A DNA stretch of 64,000 bases, from NCBI GenBank assembly GCA_009767595.1, contig VSDK01018119.1, positions 3,256 through 67,255 on the forward strand, written 5' to 3'. Below are positions 49,201 through 58,897 of this stretch, one piece after another. Under the pieces are notes generated by a model. That model worked only from the letters and a program-made list of their open reading frames with translations, made no database searches and was not told where the DNA came from. A program made the position numbers and the translations under genes. This DNA comes from Symbiodinium kawagutii. Its lineage: Eukaryota > Sar > Dinophyceae > Suessiales > Symbiodiniaceae. Within the stretch, counting starts at the first letter, position 1, and every line of letters begins with the position of its first letter.

Positions 49201-49402
49201 AGAGAGTAACAACTCTCTAAAATGACGGTGAAGACGGTGAATGAAATGATGGCTGTAATGGCTCTCAGCATCAAGAAAAAAGGCAACAATGATGGTGAAT
49301 GTATCATGATCGGAAAAATGGTTGGTAAGGGCTTGCCCCATAATGGTGTACCCCAAAAACCAGTGGTTTCCCTTTGAATGTTGATTGTTATTGGATAACT
49401 AG

Positions 49403-49517
49403 TACAAGGTGGGCCCCCCAGTAGTTGTAAATTGGGTTATAACCCCTGTAACTGGTAGTTAACCCTAGTTAGATGAGTTGTAAACCAACTTATAAGTGGT
49501 TGGGGGCCCACCTTGTA
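49403..49517. mobile_element. MITE-like element, family III
   Basis: Left TACAAGGTGGGCCCCCCA and right TTGGGGGCCCACCTTGTA form an inverted repeat of 17-18 bp with at most one mismatch. 115 bp. The interior is rich in TAACCC/GGGTTA and GTAACT words. A terminal TA on both sides would fit a TA target. A partial left end (TACAAGGTGGGGCC) recurs at 49914. Confidence 0.8.
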
Positions 49518-52500
49518 GGTACAGGTACCGCTATTCATGGGCAAACCCAATGACTGATAATGGCAAATACTCTGCCCCTCAAAGATGGCAAGGCTTCTCC
49601 TGAGCAGTCTACATCCTTGGCATCAGCCAAAAACTGAAATGGACCCGGCCCCCAAGCGCTACTGTATAAGTTGGTTAAGATTCACCATTTAGCTTTAGTC
49701 ATACCTCCCATAACTGGCAGTTACCCTAGTTACAGGCTTTCCAACTGGGGTTCGTTGGTTGGTCAGCCAGTCAATTGTAAGACAACAAAATTCAGTGGGT
49801 GGATGTGTGTTTGGATAAAGCTAACAACGCTTGATTGTTGGGGGGAGGGTTGCTCCTTGTATATCGGGTACCAGGTGTCGTACTTGTACCTCTTATTAGA
49901 ATTTTGGTATGACTACAAGGTGGGGCCGCAAATCAACACGATCATTCACAATGTCCTGTATCAGTTTCATCAAACATAAACAACTCTTAATCACCATCAG
50001 CAGCGGCATCATCAATCATTTTCGCCATGATGATCAATAATCAGTACTCCGCGGCAAACACCCTGTCGATTTCGGTGGGTCTATCCCCTCCAATATATAT
50101 GTAACTAACATGAATAATCAGTTGATCATGAACCAGAATCAATCTTTGATTCACCATCATCAATTAACCGGACGTAGGAACGGTAAAATCTCATTCACCC
50201 AGCTTACAGGAAACAAAAATAAATAGCTGGAACCCCTAGGAACCCTGAATAAATTATGGAAAGTCAAACCACCCATTTCTTGGAGATTTTCCGGTCACAA
50301 AATCCCATGAATCCCAATCGCAGTCCAGGCACCATCCAGCGCCGCTTGTGATGGAGGAGCTAAAATGCCAATTTTTTTGTTGCCCTGGGAGAAGCGGGAG
50401 CTCCCCCAAAGACCTTTCATGTGCAGCAATACATACATGATGCAAACCTATGACTATTTCTTACGATTCGTGTAGATAAATTGAAACGCTTATGATAAAT
50501 TTAAAAAAAAACATTATACTATGTGTACCTGTGAATATATATAATATGTCTTAAATGACAACTAATGCAAACACATACCAAGTATGGCTACTAATCTACA
50601 CGTAGCGCAGAGGTATACGTACCTATGTCACGTAGATATCGTATCTGCGTACATTCAGATTGTTGTTGGAATGAACCCAGAGATGTATCACCAACGAGTA
50701 GATTCAGATTAATTACCAACTATGAATGACCTCTCAATATCTGTTGATTGCGTTGATGTGAACAAAACCAAAAATTATCCATGCATAATCATGAACTTGT
50801 ATCGATCATACCCTGCTCCTAAAGGACCTAATCCCATCACCCAAAATATTGCTTGGCCTTCTGCCATTCAGATCTACAAAAAGTGCTTTGCGTTGCCCAG
50901 GTAACTGTGCTTCCAAATCTACGTGGATGGCTAGCGCGGTGCGGTTGTGTAAGTAAGTCTTCCCCAAAACACTCAAAATCTACGCGGGTGGCTGGAACAA
51001 ATGACAAAAAAACAAAACTAACATTTCAGGCTGTTCAACATGTTTCAAGCCTTGGCAACATGCAATAGCTTCTGAGGTACCCCATGGCTTCCACTGGACC
51101 CAGTCTCACCGAAGTACCAATAAGCCAGTTGATCATTGAAAAACTATCTGAACAGTGTAAATTTCTTTTGATTCGGCATAATTTCCGTCAGTCAGTGTTT
51201 TGCTTCCGCGAGACCAACTTAGTTTGAGATTCATGTAGATAAACAAATACTTGAAGGTTTTGATGTTGTTCGTCTGCTTGAAATTCTATCTGTTTTATGG
51301 TGATGAATCCGTTTCCCTTGCATGTTATGCCCTGGTCTATTTGGGAAATTCCATATCTCAAGATGGGCCACGCCAACGAGAAAGTTGAATGGAGGGAGTA
51401 CATTTCTTCCCACCTCGCTTTGCCCATGCGAATCAACTGACTATATAGTCATTATCAAACAAACATCCATAATCATAAACCGCATCAAATTTCCTGGAAA
51501 TATATAGCTGGTCTCCGGGTTTCCTATCAAATATGGATGATTTGGACCGCGTATCTCCCGCTAGCCAGCTTCCCAACCAACAATTTGATCCATACAGCAA
51601 TGAAAATAAGAAATATCACCCAATACCAACAGCCAACTGCTTATGAACCAACAAGTCAGTTTGAGCATAATATCAAAGAGTGGGCCGTTTCACCAGCTTG
51701 CCATGAACGTCGCGCAACGGGGCCAGGCCTGAACCAAGTTGTCAATGGCTTCAAGGATCGTGTTGAGGGTGACCACTAGGCCCACCTGACCTGCGCAAGT
51801 TGCTTTACTCATGCGCTTCGTGGCAACGTAGAACAAAAACGAGCCACCAAAAGGTGTGTAAAACTTTGAAATCTAGAATGAACAAAGAAGCATAAACATT
51901 TAAACGTGCATTAAAAGATGCGTGTAAACATGTGTCAACATGTCTGTGTGGGAGTTGATCAAGATTCCTTGGTCCAAGAAAAGCCACCTTCGCCTTATTT
52001 TTCGCAAATTTTCGCGAAAAGCACGTTCACATTTTGGGGCGATAAATTTTCTCTTGCAATGCATGCTAGAAAAATATTTCAGCCATGGGTAGCAAGATGT
52101 TAGCTTTGCAACCAGACCACAAAGTAGCAATACCTCTGTTTTTGCCCTCCTTTTCTTCACACATCTCAACTGTCCATGTCAGGATCTCCCCGAACAATTT
52201 TCGCTTAATGGGAGGGTGTGGTTTGCTATACTTGCTTTCGTCCTTCGCGAAACTTTCGCGAAGTGTTTCAAAACGTTGGGTCATCAGGGCTTGCATTGCC
52301 TCGAATATATCTTCCCAGAAGAGAACCTACCGTACATGGACGAATTGTCAAAACCCTTACGGTGATCAACGCCCCTGCTCCCCCAACGTTGGAGTTGGTT
52401 TCTGTGGTTGGCGCAAGTGGACGACATGAATCAAACCCTGAGCCCAAAATCAAACGCCGTCAGCCAACATTGAAATTATGGGGGTGAGGGGGAAGGGGCA

Positions 52501-52764
52501 TGACAAATGGTCCAGGGCTTGAATAATTTGTCCATCTACTGTAACGTAACACTCAAAAACTTGGACTGGCACTAAAAGATATGTTCTGCTTGTTCTTACA
52601 ATATATTACACAATTTACTTTCGCAAAAACTTTCGCCAGATAATAAAGCTGTTGCGAATTCGAAAAAATGCGGACCGCAGGTTCATGACATGAAAGGCCG
52701 TGGAAAAGTAAACTTCTTACAAGGACCTCTTCCACAACTCTCATATCTATACATACGTATATTT
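49518..52764. other. Gene-free region
   Basis: No supported gene. The longest frames (about 115 codons near 52.1-52.4 kb) have no recognisable motif. TTTCGCGAAA-like short palindromes occur near 52.0 and 52.25 kb. Confidence 0.5.
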
Positions 52765-52767
52765 ACA

Positions 52768-52787
52768 GAGAGAGAGAGAGAGAGAGA
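52768..52787. repeat. (GA)n microsatellite
   Basis: Ten AG dinucleotides, directly left of a family II MITE-like copy. Confidence 0.9.
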
Positions 52788-52794
52788 GGCGGGG

Positions 52795-52896
52795 AAGTGT
52801 TCTCAAAATAGGGAATCCTTAAAATCCGCTATCGATTATCTAAAACAAACTATGATGGGGGATGATTTGGGGGGTCCCCTAATTTGAGAAACGCCC
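52795..52896. mobile_element. MITE-like element, family II, copy 2
   Basis: Left AAGTGTTCTCAAAATAGGG and right CCCCTAATTTGAGAAACGCCC match the ends of the copy at 42840-42944. The right end is followed by AT in both copies and then by a (TA)n tract. 102 bp, no coding potential. Confidence 0.75.
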
Positions 52897-52902
52897 ATCT
52901 TT

Positions 52903-52932
52903 ATAAATATATATATATATATATATATATGC
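52903..52932. repeat. (TA)n microsatellite
   Basis: About 14 TA dinucleotides. Confidence 0.95.
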
Positions 52933-53026
52933 TACCCTCCCCCCCAAGACCTACCTTTTTTAGGTGGCTTCAGGAAAATTTACAACCTTTTCAAATTTCT
53001 AGGGATTCAAAATTCAAGATTCTGGG

Positions 53027-53115
53027 GAAAAATTCTTGAACCCAAGCCCTTAGATCTTGGGGTTCTGGGTACCAGTAAGGGCCTAGATTTAGAATTTTCC
53101 TCAGAATCTTGAACC
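53027..53115. repeat. Imperfect inverted repeat / long hairpin
   Basis: CAAGATTCTGGGGAAAAATTC near 53034 faces GAATTTTCCTCAGAATCTTG near 53092, with further pairing of CCCTTAGATCT with AGGGCCTAGAT inside. It could be a short foldback element. Only one copy seen. Confidence 0.6.
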
Positions 53116-53139
53116 CTCAAGACCGGCCTTTGTCAATAC

Positions 53140-54465
53140 GGGGTAATATACAAATACTTGTAAATAACATAGAGGTAGTATATAGAGGCAGCAAATGGGT
53201 AGTCTGTAAGCAATATGCAGGTAGTATATAAACAGTTCATAGATAAGATATAGCTAATATATAGGTACCCCATAGGTTACATATAAATCAAGTACTATAA
53301 AATAGTATTTAAGCAGTATAGATATATTATAGTGGTAGCATGTAGGTACTATACAGATATTATATAGATACCATTTAAATAGTCTTCGAGCAATATACAG
53401 GTAGTGCATAGGTAGTAAACATGCAATACAAAAATATGAAAAATATAGTGTTTAGGTAGGACATAGGAATTATACATGTACTATTTAGGTAATTTATAGG
53501 TATATAGGTAACATAGAACAGTGCTTATAAATAACGTATGGGTTGTAGTTAAGCAGTAATAAAAATAGTACAGACATAGTATATAGGTATTTTATTAGTA
53601 GTATACAAATATTACTCGGCAATAGAGAGTTAGTTACAAGCAGTGGACAGGTAAAAAACATCTTAATACTTAACTTACTAGTTATTCCTTAGTTAAAATC
53701 ATCCCACCCTGTTTATTATGACGTTAAAAATTCTACCGTATAACTCTTTGCTTGAAATTTTATTCCCTTAGTTTATATGCTACCTAAATAACACCTATGT
53801 AGTACCTATGCACCTAACAACGACCTATATACCCACATAGTACCTATATCTTTCCTATAGACTACTTCTTGACTGCCTGAATGCTACTTATATACTTCCA
53901 TATGCTACCTATATATATTGCCCATACACTACCTCAATACTTTCTAGAAAGCGCCTATATAATACCTTTATACTACCTCTCAACTGCTTACACACTAGTG
54001 CCTAATAATAATTATATAATACCAAGAAATTACCGATATAATATTGATATACTACCTATATGCTGCTTAGCAACGACCTAAATATTGTCTATTAGAAATT
54101 TTCTTTGCTACCTGCATGCCTGCAGACTACATATATACCTAAATACTACTTGTATACTACCTATATAAAATTTATTTGCTACCTGAATACTATCCCTTTG
54201 AGACTTCTGTATTACCTGCTTACTACCTATGTACTAGATATGTAATGTTAAACAATATTTAAATAGTACTTATGTAATACTTATAAAGTACCTATATACT
54301 ACCAATATACTACATCTACATTACTTAAATACTACTTTTTAGTACCTGCGTCATAGCTATATAGTACCTACGGAGTACCTATACACTACCTATATCTTAC
54401 CCATCAGCTACTTGTAAATTACTTGCATATTGTTTAAAGACTACCCATTTGCTGTCTTTATAGCG
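53140..54465. repeat. Degenerate GTAGTATATAG minisatellite with orientation switch
   Basis: From 53150 to about 53660 the units read GTAGTATATAGG. From about 53760 to 54460 they read CTACCTATATAC, the reverse complement. The switch region (53660-53760) has neither. The same family in the first orientation is at 17.35-17.74 kb. No gene. Confidence 0.8.
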
Positions 54466-54519
54466 ATCCGCATGAATCTCACTATAGCCACAGAAAAATT
54501 TGCAAACTTTGCAAAGTTT

Positions 54520-55187
54520 GCTGGATTGAAGATTGAAGAATGAAGATCTCAGGAAAACTTCTTCAATCCAGGATTGAAGATTGAAGATTGAAGATTGAAA
54601 AAAACTTCTTCAATCCAGGATTGAAGATTGAAGATTGAAGATTGAATCTCACGCTTTTTCCAACTAAATTGCAATTAATTGCAACAATCCCGTGCTCCAA
54701 TCCTGGATTGAAGATTGAAGATTGAAGATTGTCAGAAAAACTTCTTGGATCCAAGTCTGGATTGAAGATTGAAGATTGAAGATTCTCAGAAAAACTTCTT
54801 CAATCCAGGTCCCAGGCCTGGATTGAAGATTGAAGATTGAAGATTCTCAGAAAAACTTCTTCAATCCAGGTCCCAGGCCTGGATTGAAGATTGAAGATTG
54901 AAGATTCTCACAAAAACTTCTTCAATCCAGGTCCCAGGCCTGGATTGAAGATTGAAGATTGAAGATTCTCACAAAAACTTCTTCAATCCAGGCTTGGATC
55001 CAAGGAGTTTTTCTGACCATCTTCAATCTTCAATCCAGGCTTGGATCCAAGGAGTTTTTCTGACCATCTTCAATCTTCAATCCAGGCTTGGATCCAAGAA
55101 GTTTTTCTGACAATCTTCAATCTTCAATCTTCAATCCAGGATTGGATCTAAGAAGTTTTTCTGAGAATCTTCAATCTTCAATCCAGG
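54520..55187. repeat. Inverted minisatellite, 61-bp and 47-bp units
   Basis: The left half is head-to-tail units containing GGATTGAAGATTGAAGATTG, TCTCAGAAAAACTTCTTCAA and TCCAGGTCCCAGGCCT, at an exact 61-bp period between 54781 and 54964. From about 54990 the complementary version runs on: GGCTTGGATCCAAGGAGTTT, TTCTGACCATCTTCAATCTT, with a 47-bp period. It ends directly against the retroelement tail at 55188. Confidence 0.9.
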
Positions 55188-55206
55188 AAGTGGGCACCCA
55201 ACCAAA

Positions 55207-55235
55207 CTTGAGCCAAAATGGTGAACCATTTTGGC
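55207..55235 (-). other. Spliced-leader-like sequence with palindrome, copy 1
   Basis: The minus strand reads CCATTTTGGCTCAAG (55221-55207), which matches the last 15 nt of the 22-nt dinoflagellate spliced leader as I remember it. The upstream part of the leader is not present. The same bases form a perfect 10-bp inverted repeat GCCAAAATGG-TGAA-CCATTTTGGC (55212-55235). Confidence 0.6.
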
Positions 55236-55598
55236 CATATGATTTTGCAACACATTGCTTGCTCTACGCAAGCTCCAAGCAATCGCAAAAGTGTTCCCAA
55301 ATCAATAGAAAAGGGTTCCTACGGAGAATAGAGGTTAAAGGTTAACAGAAGCAGTGCAGCAGCCAAGCATCCCTTTTGTCTGAACTAAGAGAGGTGCCAA
55401 TGTGGCTGCTGCTTGATTCAGTCTTGGTTCTGTCTGACCCACAGGTCAGATCTTCTGAACGAGAAAATGTGTGGACCTTCAGTCCAACAAAGTGATGGTG
55501 GTGACAGTCAAACCCAACCCACACCAACGGATGACTGGCACCACCTTACCCAAACCGAAGGATGGCAGGCATCCTTGGGACTTCACAAACGGTGCTCC

Positions 55599-55642
55599 CT
55601 ACCCCCGGGCTCGCCGCCAGAGGCAGACGCACCCAGGGGTGG
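55599..55642 (-). other. Constant-core hairpin, copy 1 (in tail 1)
   Basis: Core TCGCCGCCAGAGGCAGA (55611-55627) between arms CTACCCCCGGGC and GCACCCAGGGGTGG, which pair with a one-base bulge and one mismatch. It lies just 3' of the recombinase stop codon on the coding strand. Confidence 0.8.
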
Positions 55643-55950
55643 AAGAATGGCACCTCAGTGCACGGGCAAAGGGACCTCAAGTATCGACTTACCAGGTACC
55701 TTCTCGGCTTCAGATGCTGTGTCCACTGACTCGTCCGTGTCAGAACCGGAGCTCAACGAGGATGCATCAGCCGCCTCCATTTCTGGTTCTGCTCCGTCGG
55801 TGTCCCAACCTGGGGGGAAGGTATGGTGTTTGAAGCATCGACCACACTTAGCGTAGGAGTCAAACTCAGAAATGTAATCATCCACTTTGAGGTCCAAGGC
55901 CTTGGTGGCAGGGGGTTCCCAGCCACAGCCAATGCCACGACCATCCACTC

Positions 55951-56985
55951 CCAAGAGATGGACATCTCGATGGCCGCTATGCGTCGACTTGGGTCACCAT
56001 CTTTGAAGGCCCAAGCATGTGTAGATGGATGTAGCTGGAGTTGGAACCAGAGTACTTGATCTTTGCTCGGGGAATCACAATCGGTGAGCCACCCTCCTAC
56101 ATAGGAGGTGCCATGTTGGGAGGCGCTAGCATCGCTGGCCCCCCACCACGTAGAGTGTGCCTTGTATGGAGAAGGATGTACGAATGGTTTCGAGAAGATT
56201 GCAATGAGCAATGAGGCCAAGTGGCGGATAATCTTTGCTGGGCATCCTTTCGTCTTGCAGGCGACCTTCCACGCCCAGAAAGGCTGAAGAAAGGATCGGG
56301 TCATAGGACAAATGGTGGTAGCCCAGCTAATCCGACCTAAGGCTTTCTCGATCTCCTTGGAGGTGAATGCAATGCCCTCAGCGAGTTGCTGCAAGAGAGC
56401 CATCACGATCACATGTTTTTCAGGGCCCATAGTAACAATGGGACCCCTTGGGTCAATCTGGAAGCCAAGCCAAAGGTTGACGAGTGCCAGTTTAGTCTTC
56501 TTCCAGCTGAGCGGTGTCCCCAGGGCCAAGAGGATGCCCAGCAGGAGAGTAGTATGGCGATGAGCTCGGCTGGATCGAAGGATCCAGCAAAAGTCGTCAA
56601 CAAAGACGTACCCCCAGTCCACCGCCGGAACAAGGTGGCACAGGAGGCGTAACAAGAGGGCTGCCAGTCTTCCCCAGTAGAGTTGGGCGCTGGCCATCCC
56701 GTAGGTGCCAACCATGTTGATCCACCATTGACCTTGAATTTGGGCAACTTGGTATCGCCAATCCTGGGGAAGAACTTTGACTCGTCTATGTGCTTTGGTG
56801 ACGTCCGCTTTCAGGAGAAGGAAATCCTCATCTGGGGACGGTGGAGACCACTGTGGGGTCTCACCGCCAGAGGCTGATGGAACCCCACAGTGGTCCCAAG
56901 CCTGAAGCCATTGAAGACACTGGACACAATCCAGAACTGTAGGAGCAGTTGTGCGTTCCGCAGTGTGATTCTGCATTTGCTCCTC
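55951..56985 (-). pseudogene. Reverse transcriptase-RNase H, DIRS-like, 3' part of pol
   Basis: The minus-strand frame carries RT motif A (LLKADVTKAHRRVKV), motif B (GTYGMASAQLYWGRL), the catalytic VFVDDFCW (two Asp) and LSWKKTKL. RNase H follows, with GASDASASQHG (Asp) and RRIAAIEMS (Glu). This style, with a VDD active site and W-GRL after motif B, fits retroelements of the tyrosine-recombinase (DIRS/Ngaro) group rather than copia or gypsy. RNase H is cut at EMSIS and continues into the tail in the wrong frame, so the rest of RNase H and the recombinase are missing. At the 5' side the frame changes near 56970 relative to the upstream pol part. A hairpin insertion (56846-56895) lies between RT motif 1 and motif A, in frame. 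Confidence 0.85.
56846..56895 (-). other. Constant-core hairpin, copy 2 (inside RT)
   Basis: Arms GACCACTGTGGGGT (56846-56859) and ACCCCACAGTGGTC (56882-56895) are perfectly complementary over 14 bp. The 22-nt centre contains the core TCACCGCCAGAGGCTGA. Arm plus centre is 36 nt, so if one arm was original the insertion keeps frame, and the RT frame indeed runs through it. This is the cleanest copy. Confidence 0.9.
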
Positions 56986-58834
56986 CCCAGGAGCCATCGT
57001 AGATAGTCCTGACCTTGTCACCTTCGTCGATGGCAGCCATCGGTCCTGGGCACAGATCTGAAGGGGTGCACTGGCACAAGGTAGCCGCCTCCTGAGCCGT
57101 ATGAGGTCCTGAGACCATATTAAATTGCTTTTCCTCCTCGAATGTTTTGAGGATTTCCTGAGTGAAGTCCTTGGCCGAGGGGTAGTTGTCCCTGCCTTGT
57201 AGGTCCGGGAAATCCGGGAGGTCAAGGTCCTCCCCTGCAAGTTCTTCTTTCGTAGGCCAGATGCCTGGGGAGCGAAGTGTGGGTTCAGTGACGCCCAAAG
57301 GTACTCCTTGTTTAAGAGTAAGTGGATAAGCCGAGTCCGGATCTTCCACTGCGACAGCCAGATGATGGAGAAGATCCAGGTGAAAGGGTTGGCCAGCTGC
57401 CACATGTTCTTGAAGATCTGGTGGCATCTGGATGACGGTGGCCAGATGGAAACGAAGATGACGAAGAGATTGTTCCGGAAAGGGGTGTGTCTTACCCGGG
57501 TCTTGCAGCGACTGCATCACCAGTGGAGTGCAGTGATCAATGAATGAGCTAAGGTCTTGCTCCAGCGAGGCAAAGCGACTCCGACTGCGTCTTGGTGGGG
57601 GGCAACGACCCAGGGATGGTTTTCCTCCCCCATCCCGAAGAGGTCTAGTACGAAAGCCAATCTGAACCTGGATGGGGTCATCCTCAACTGACATCATCGG
57701 GGCTTTGCGGAGAACCACCGGCCGGTCCTTGACTTCCATGGATCTCCCATGAGGAGGTCGTCGCCCCTGGATCACGTCTGCCTCGAGGATGGCCTTGGCG
57801 ATCCCTTGCATCATGGCGGTGGGGTATCTGCTCAAGTCCGACGATTTGGTTGAGGGAGGTCTGTCATGTGATTCATGGTCGCACCGAAGATCTTGCCAAT
57901 GGTTGAGATCCAAGTTGGTGGCAAGAGTGGTCGATTTCACTGCCTGTTGACCCAGTCGACATTGGTCAAAGCTGACCCAATTAAGGCCAAGTTGTTTCGA
58001 CCAGGATTGGAGGATGGGGGTGTTCCAAATAGAGGAACACCGTTTCCCATGAGGGGAATTGGAGCAAAGTGCTGGGTCCTCAGGGTGCTCAAGTAGGAGA
58101 GCTGGTGGTGGTTCTTGGGCTCTCCGAGAAGCATCATGGGCCAAAGCCTGGATAACCATCTGCCTGAGCAAAAGTACACTGTCATCATCCGTGTCGTCCC
58201 GATCCGCCTGTGATAGCGAGGCAAGGCCCCAGACCTCCTCACCATGTCTCCCCCTAACAGGAACTGGGGCACCAGGTTTTGGAAACCATCTGAGAATGCT
58301 CCACGTTCGACAGTTGGGTCCTCCCAACACTGCTTTCAGACGGCCCTCCATGGCCGCCATGCAAATGCAGGAGTATAGCTCCTGCTTCAGCATATCGTGA
58401 GAAACCTCAAAGCCAGGGCGTTTGTTGTCAATCTCGATGATGGTGCAAGGCCACTGGGTGGTCACAGAGATCATATGGGAATGAAGGGATGTGTCATCAT
58501 CCAGTCCTGCATAGAGTACCAGAATGACCTGTCCGTCAGTGGGGAACCACGACGAGGACTCGGCTTCCCAGAGTAACCTGTGATAGAGTCGAGATGGCAG
58601 AGCACTCGTCCACGGGCACACCCGTGAGAGGATGGATTTCAAATCCCCGTCAACTTTCGGGGCACTACCCTTCTTGTATTGCCCTTCATCCGTCAATGGA
58701 GGATGAGATCCACTGGAGAAATTGGCAAGGTCACCAGTCCGGTGAGAAGATTGTGTGGGCTGCTGCCACAAAATTGGTTGTGATTGTGAGCCACGGCCCT
58801 CAGCCGATGCTCCACCCATATCCAATGGGTGCGG
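56970..58834 (-). pseudogene. Pol 5' part: methyltransferase-like domain and start of RT
   Basis: A single long minus-strand frame (start near 58876). Residues about 117-127 (VILVLYAGLDD), 145-152 (TIIEIDNK), 184-193 (LGGPNCRTWS), 261-268 (LLEHPEDP) and 302-321 (SFDQCRLGQQ...STTLATN) follow the order and spacing of cytosine-C5 methyltransferase motifs I, II, IV (the PC motif with the nucleophilic Cys), VI and VIII. It differs from the canonical forms (PNC rather than PPC, EHP rather than ENV), so activity is uncertain. A proline/serine-rich linker follows, then RT motif 1 (DKVRTIYDGSWGGANA) just before the frameshift near 56970. Retrotransposon-borne cytosine methyltransferases have been reported in dinoflagellates; whether this belongs to that group needs a profile search. 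The first codons derive from a hairpin insertion, so the original start is unclear. Confidence 0.7.
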
Positions 58835-58839
58835 TGCCT

Positions 58840-58887
58840 GGGGAGTGGGGGCGCTCGCCGCCAGAGGCTGACGCACACCCCCATCCC
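58840..58887 (-). other. Constant-core hairpin, copy 3 (gag-pol junction)
   Basis: Core TCGCCGCCAGAGGCTGA (58855-58871) between GGGGAGTGGGGGCGC and CGCACACCCCCATCCC, which pair with a small bulge. It begins 11 bases after the gag stop codon on the coding strand and its bases supply the first codons of the pol frame. Confidence 0.8.
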
Positions 58888-58897
58888 GTGGAGCCCA

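Larger units (their letters stand above)
43911..49402. other. Gene-free region
   Basis: No frame resembles a known protein. Contains a family I MITE-like copy (44787-44877), a diverged tandem duplication (45740-46265) and a short TA tract near 47820. ATCATGGTTAATAATGG-type words recur near 44.1-44.2 and 48.6-48.8 kb. Confidence 0.5.
55188..55950 (-). repeat. Retroelement tail, copy 1
   Basis: About 99% identical to 59879-60641. It starts AAGTGGGCACCCAACC and ends at CCATCCACTC. On the minus strand it encodes the carboxyl-terminal end of the recombinase ORF (GVDGRGIGCGWEPP, YAKCGRCFKHHTFPPGW, then an acidic/serine stretch) and then a 3' non-coding part with a hairpin and the spliced-leader-like sequence. 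Here the coding part is cut off from any recombinase and joined out of frame to RNase H. Confidence 0.85.

Noticed and set aside
54520-55187. Regular repeats with spacers that could suggest a CRISPR array
   Set aside because: Repeats are adjacent, lack unique spacers of constant length, invert midway, and the setting is eukaryotic.
55342-55856. Plus-strand ORFs of 120-147 codons in the tail (and the matching pair at 60.0-60.5 kb)
   Set aside because: They run antisense to the recombinase carboxyl-terminal coding sequence; the minus-strand frame has the Cys-rich and acidic features and continues from the recombinase.
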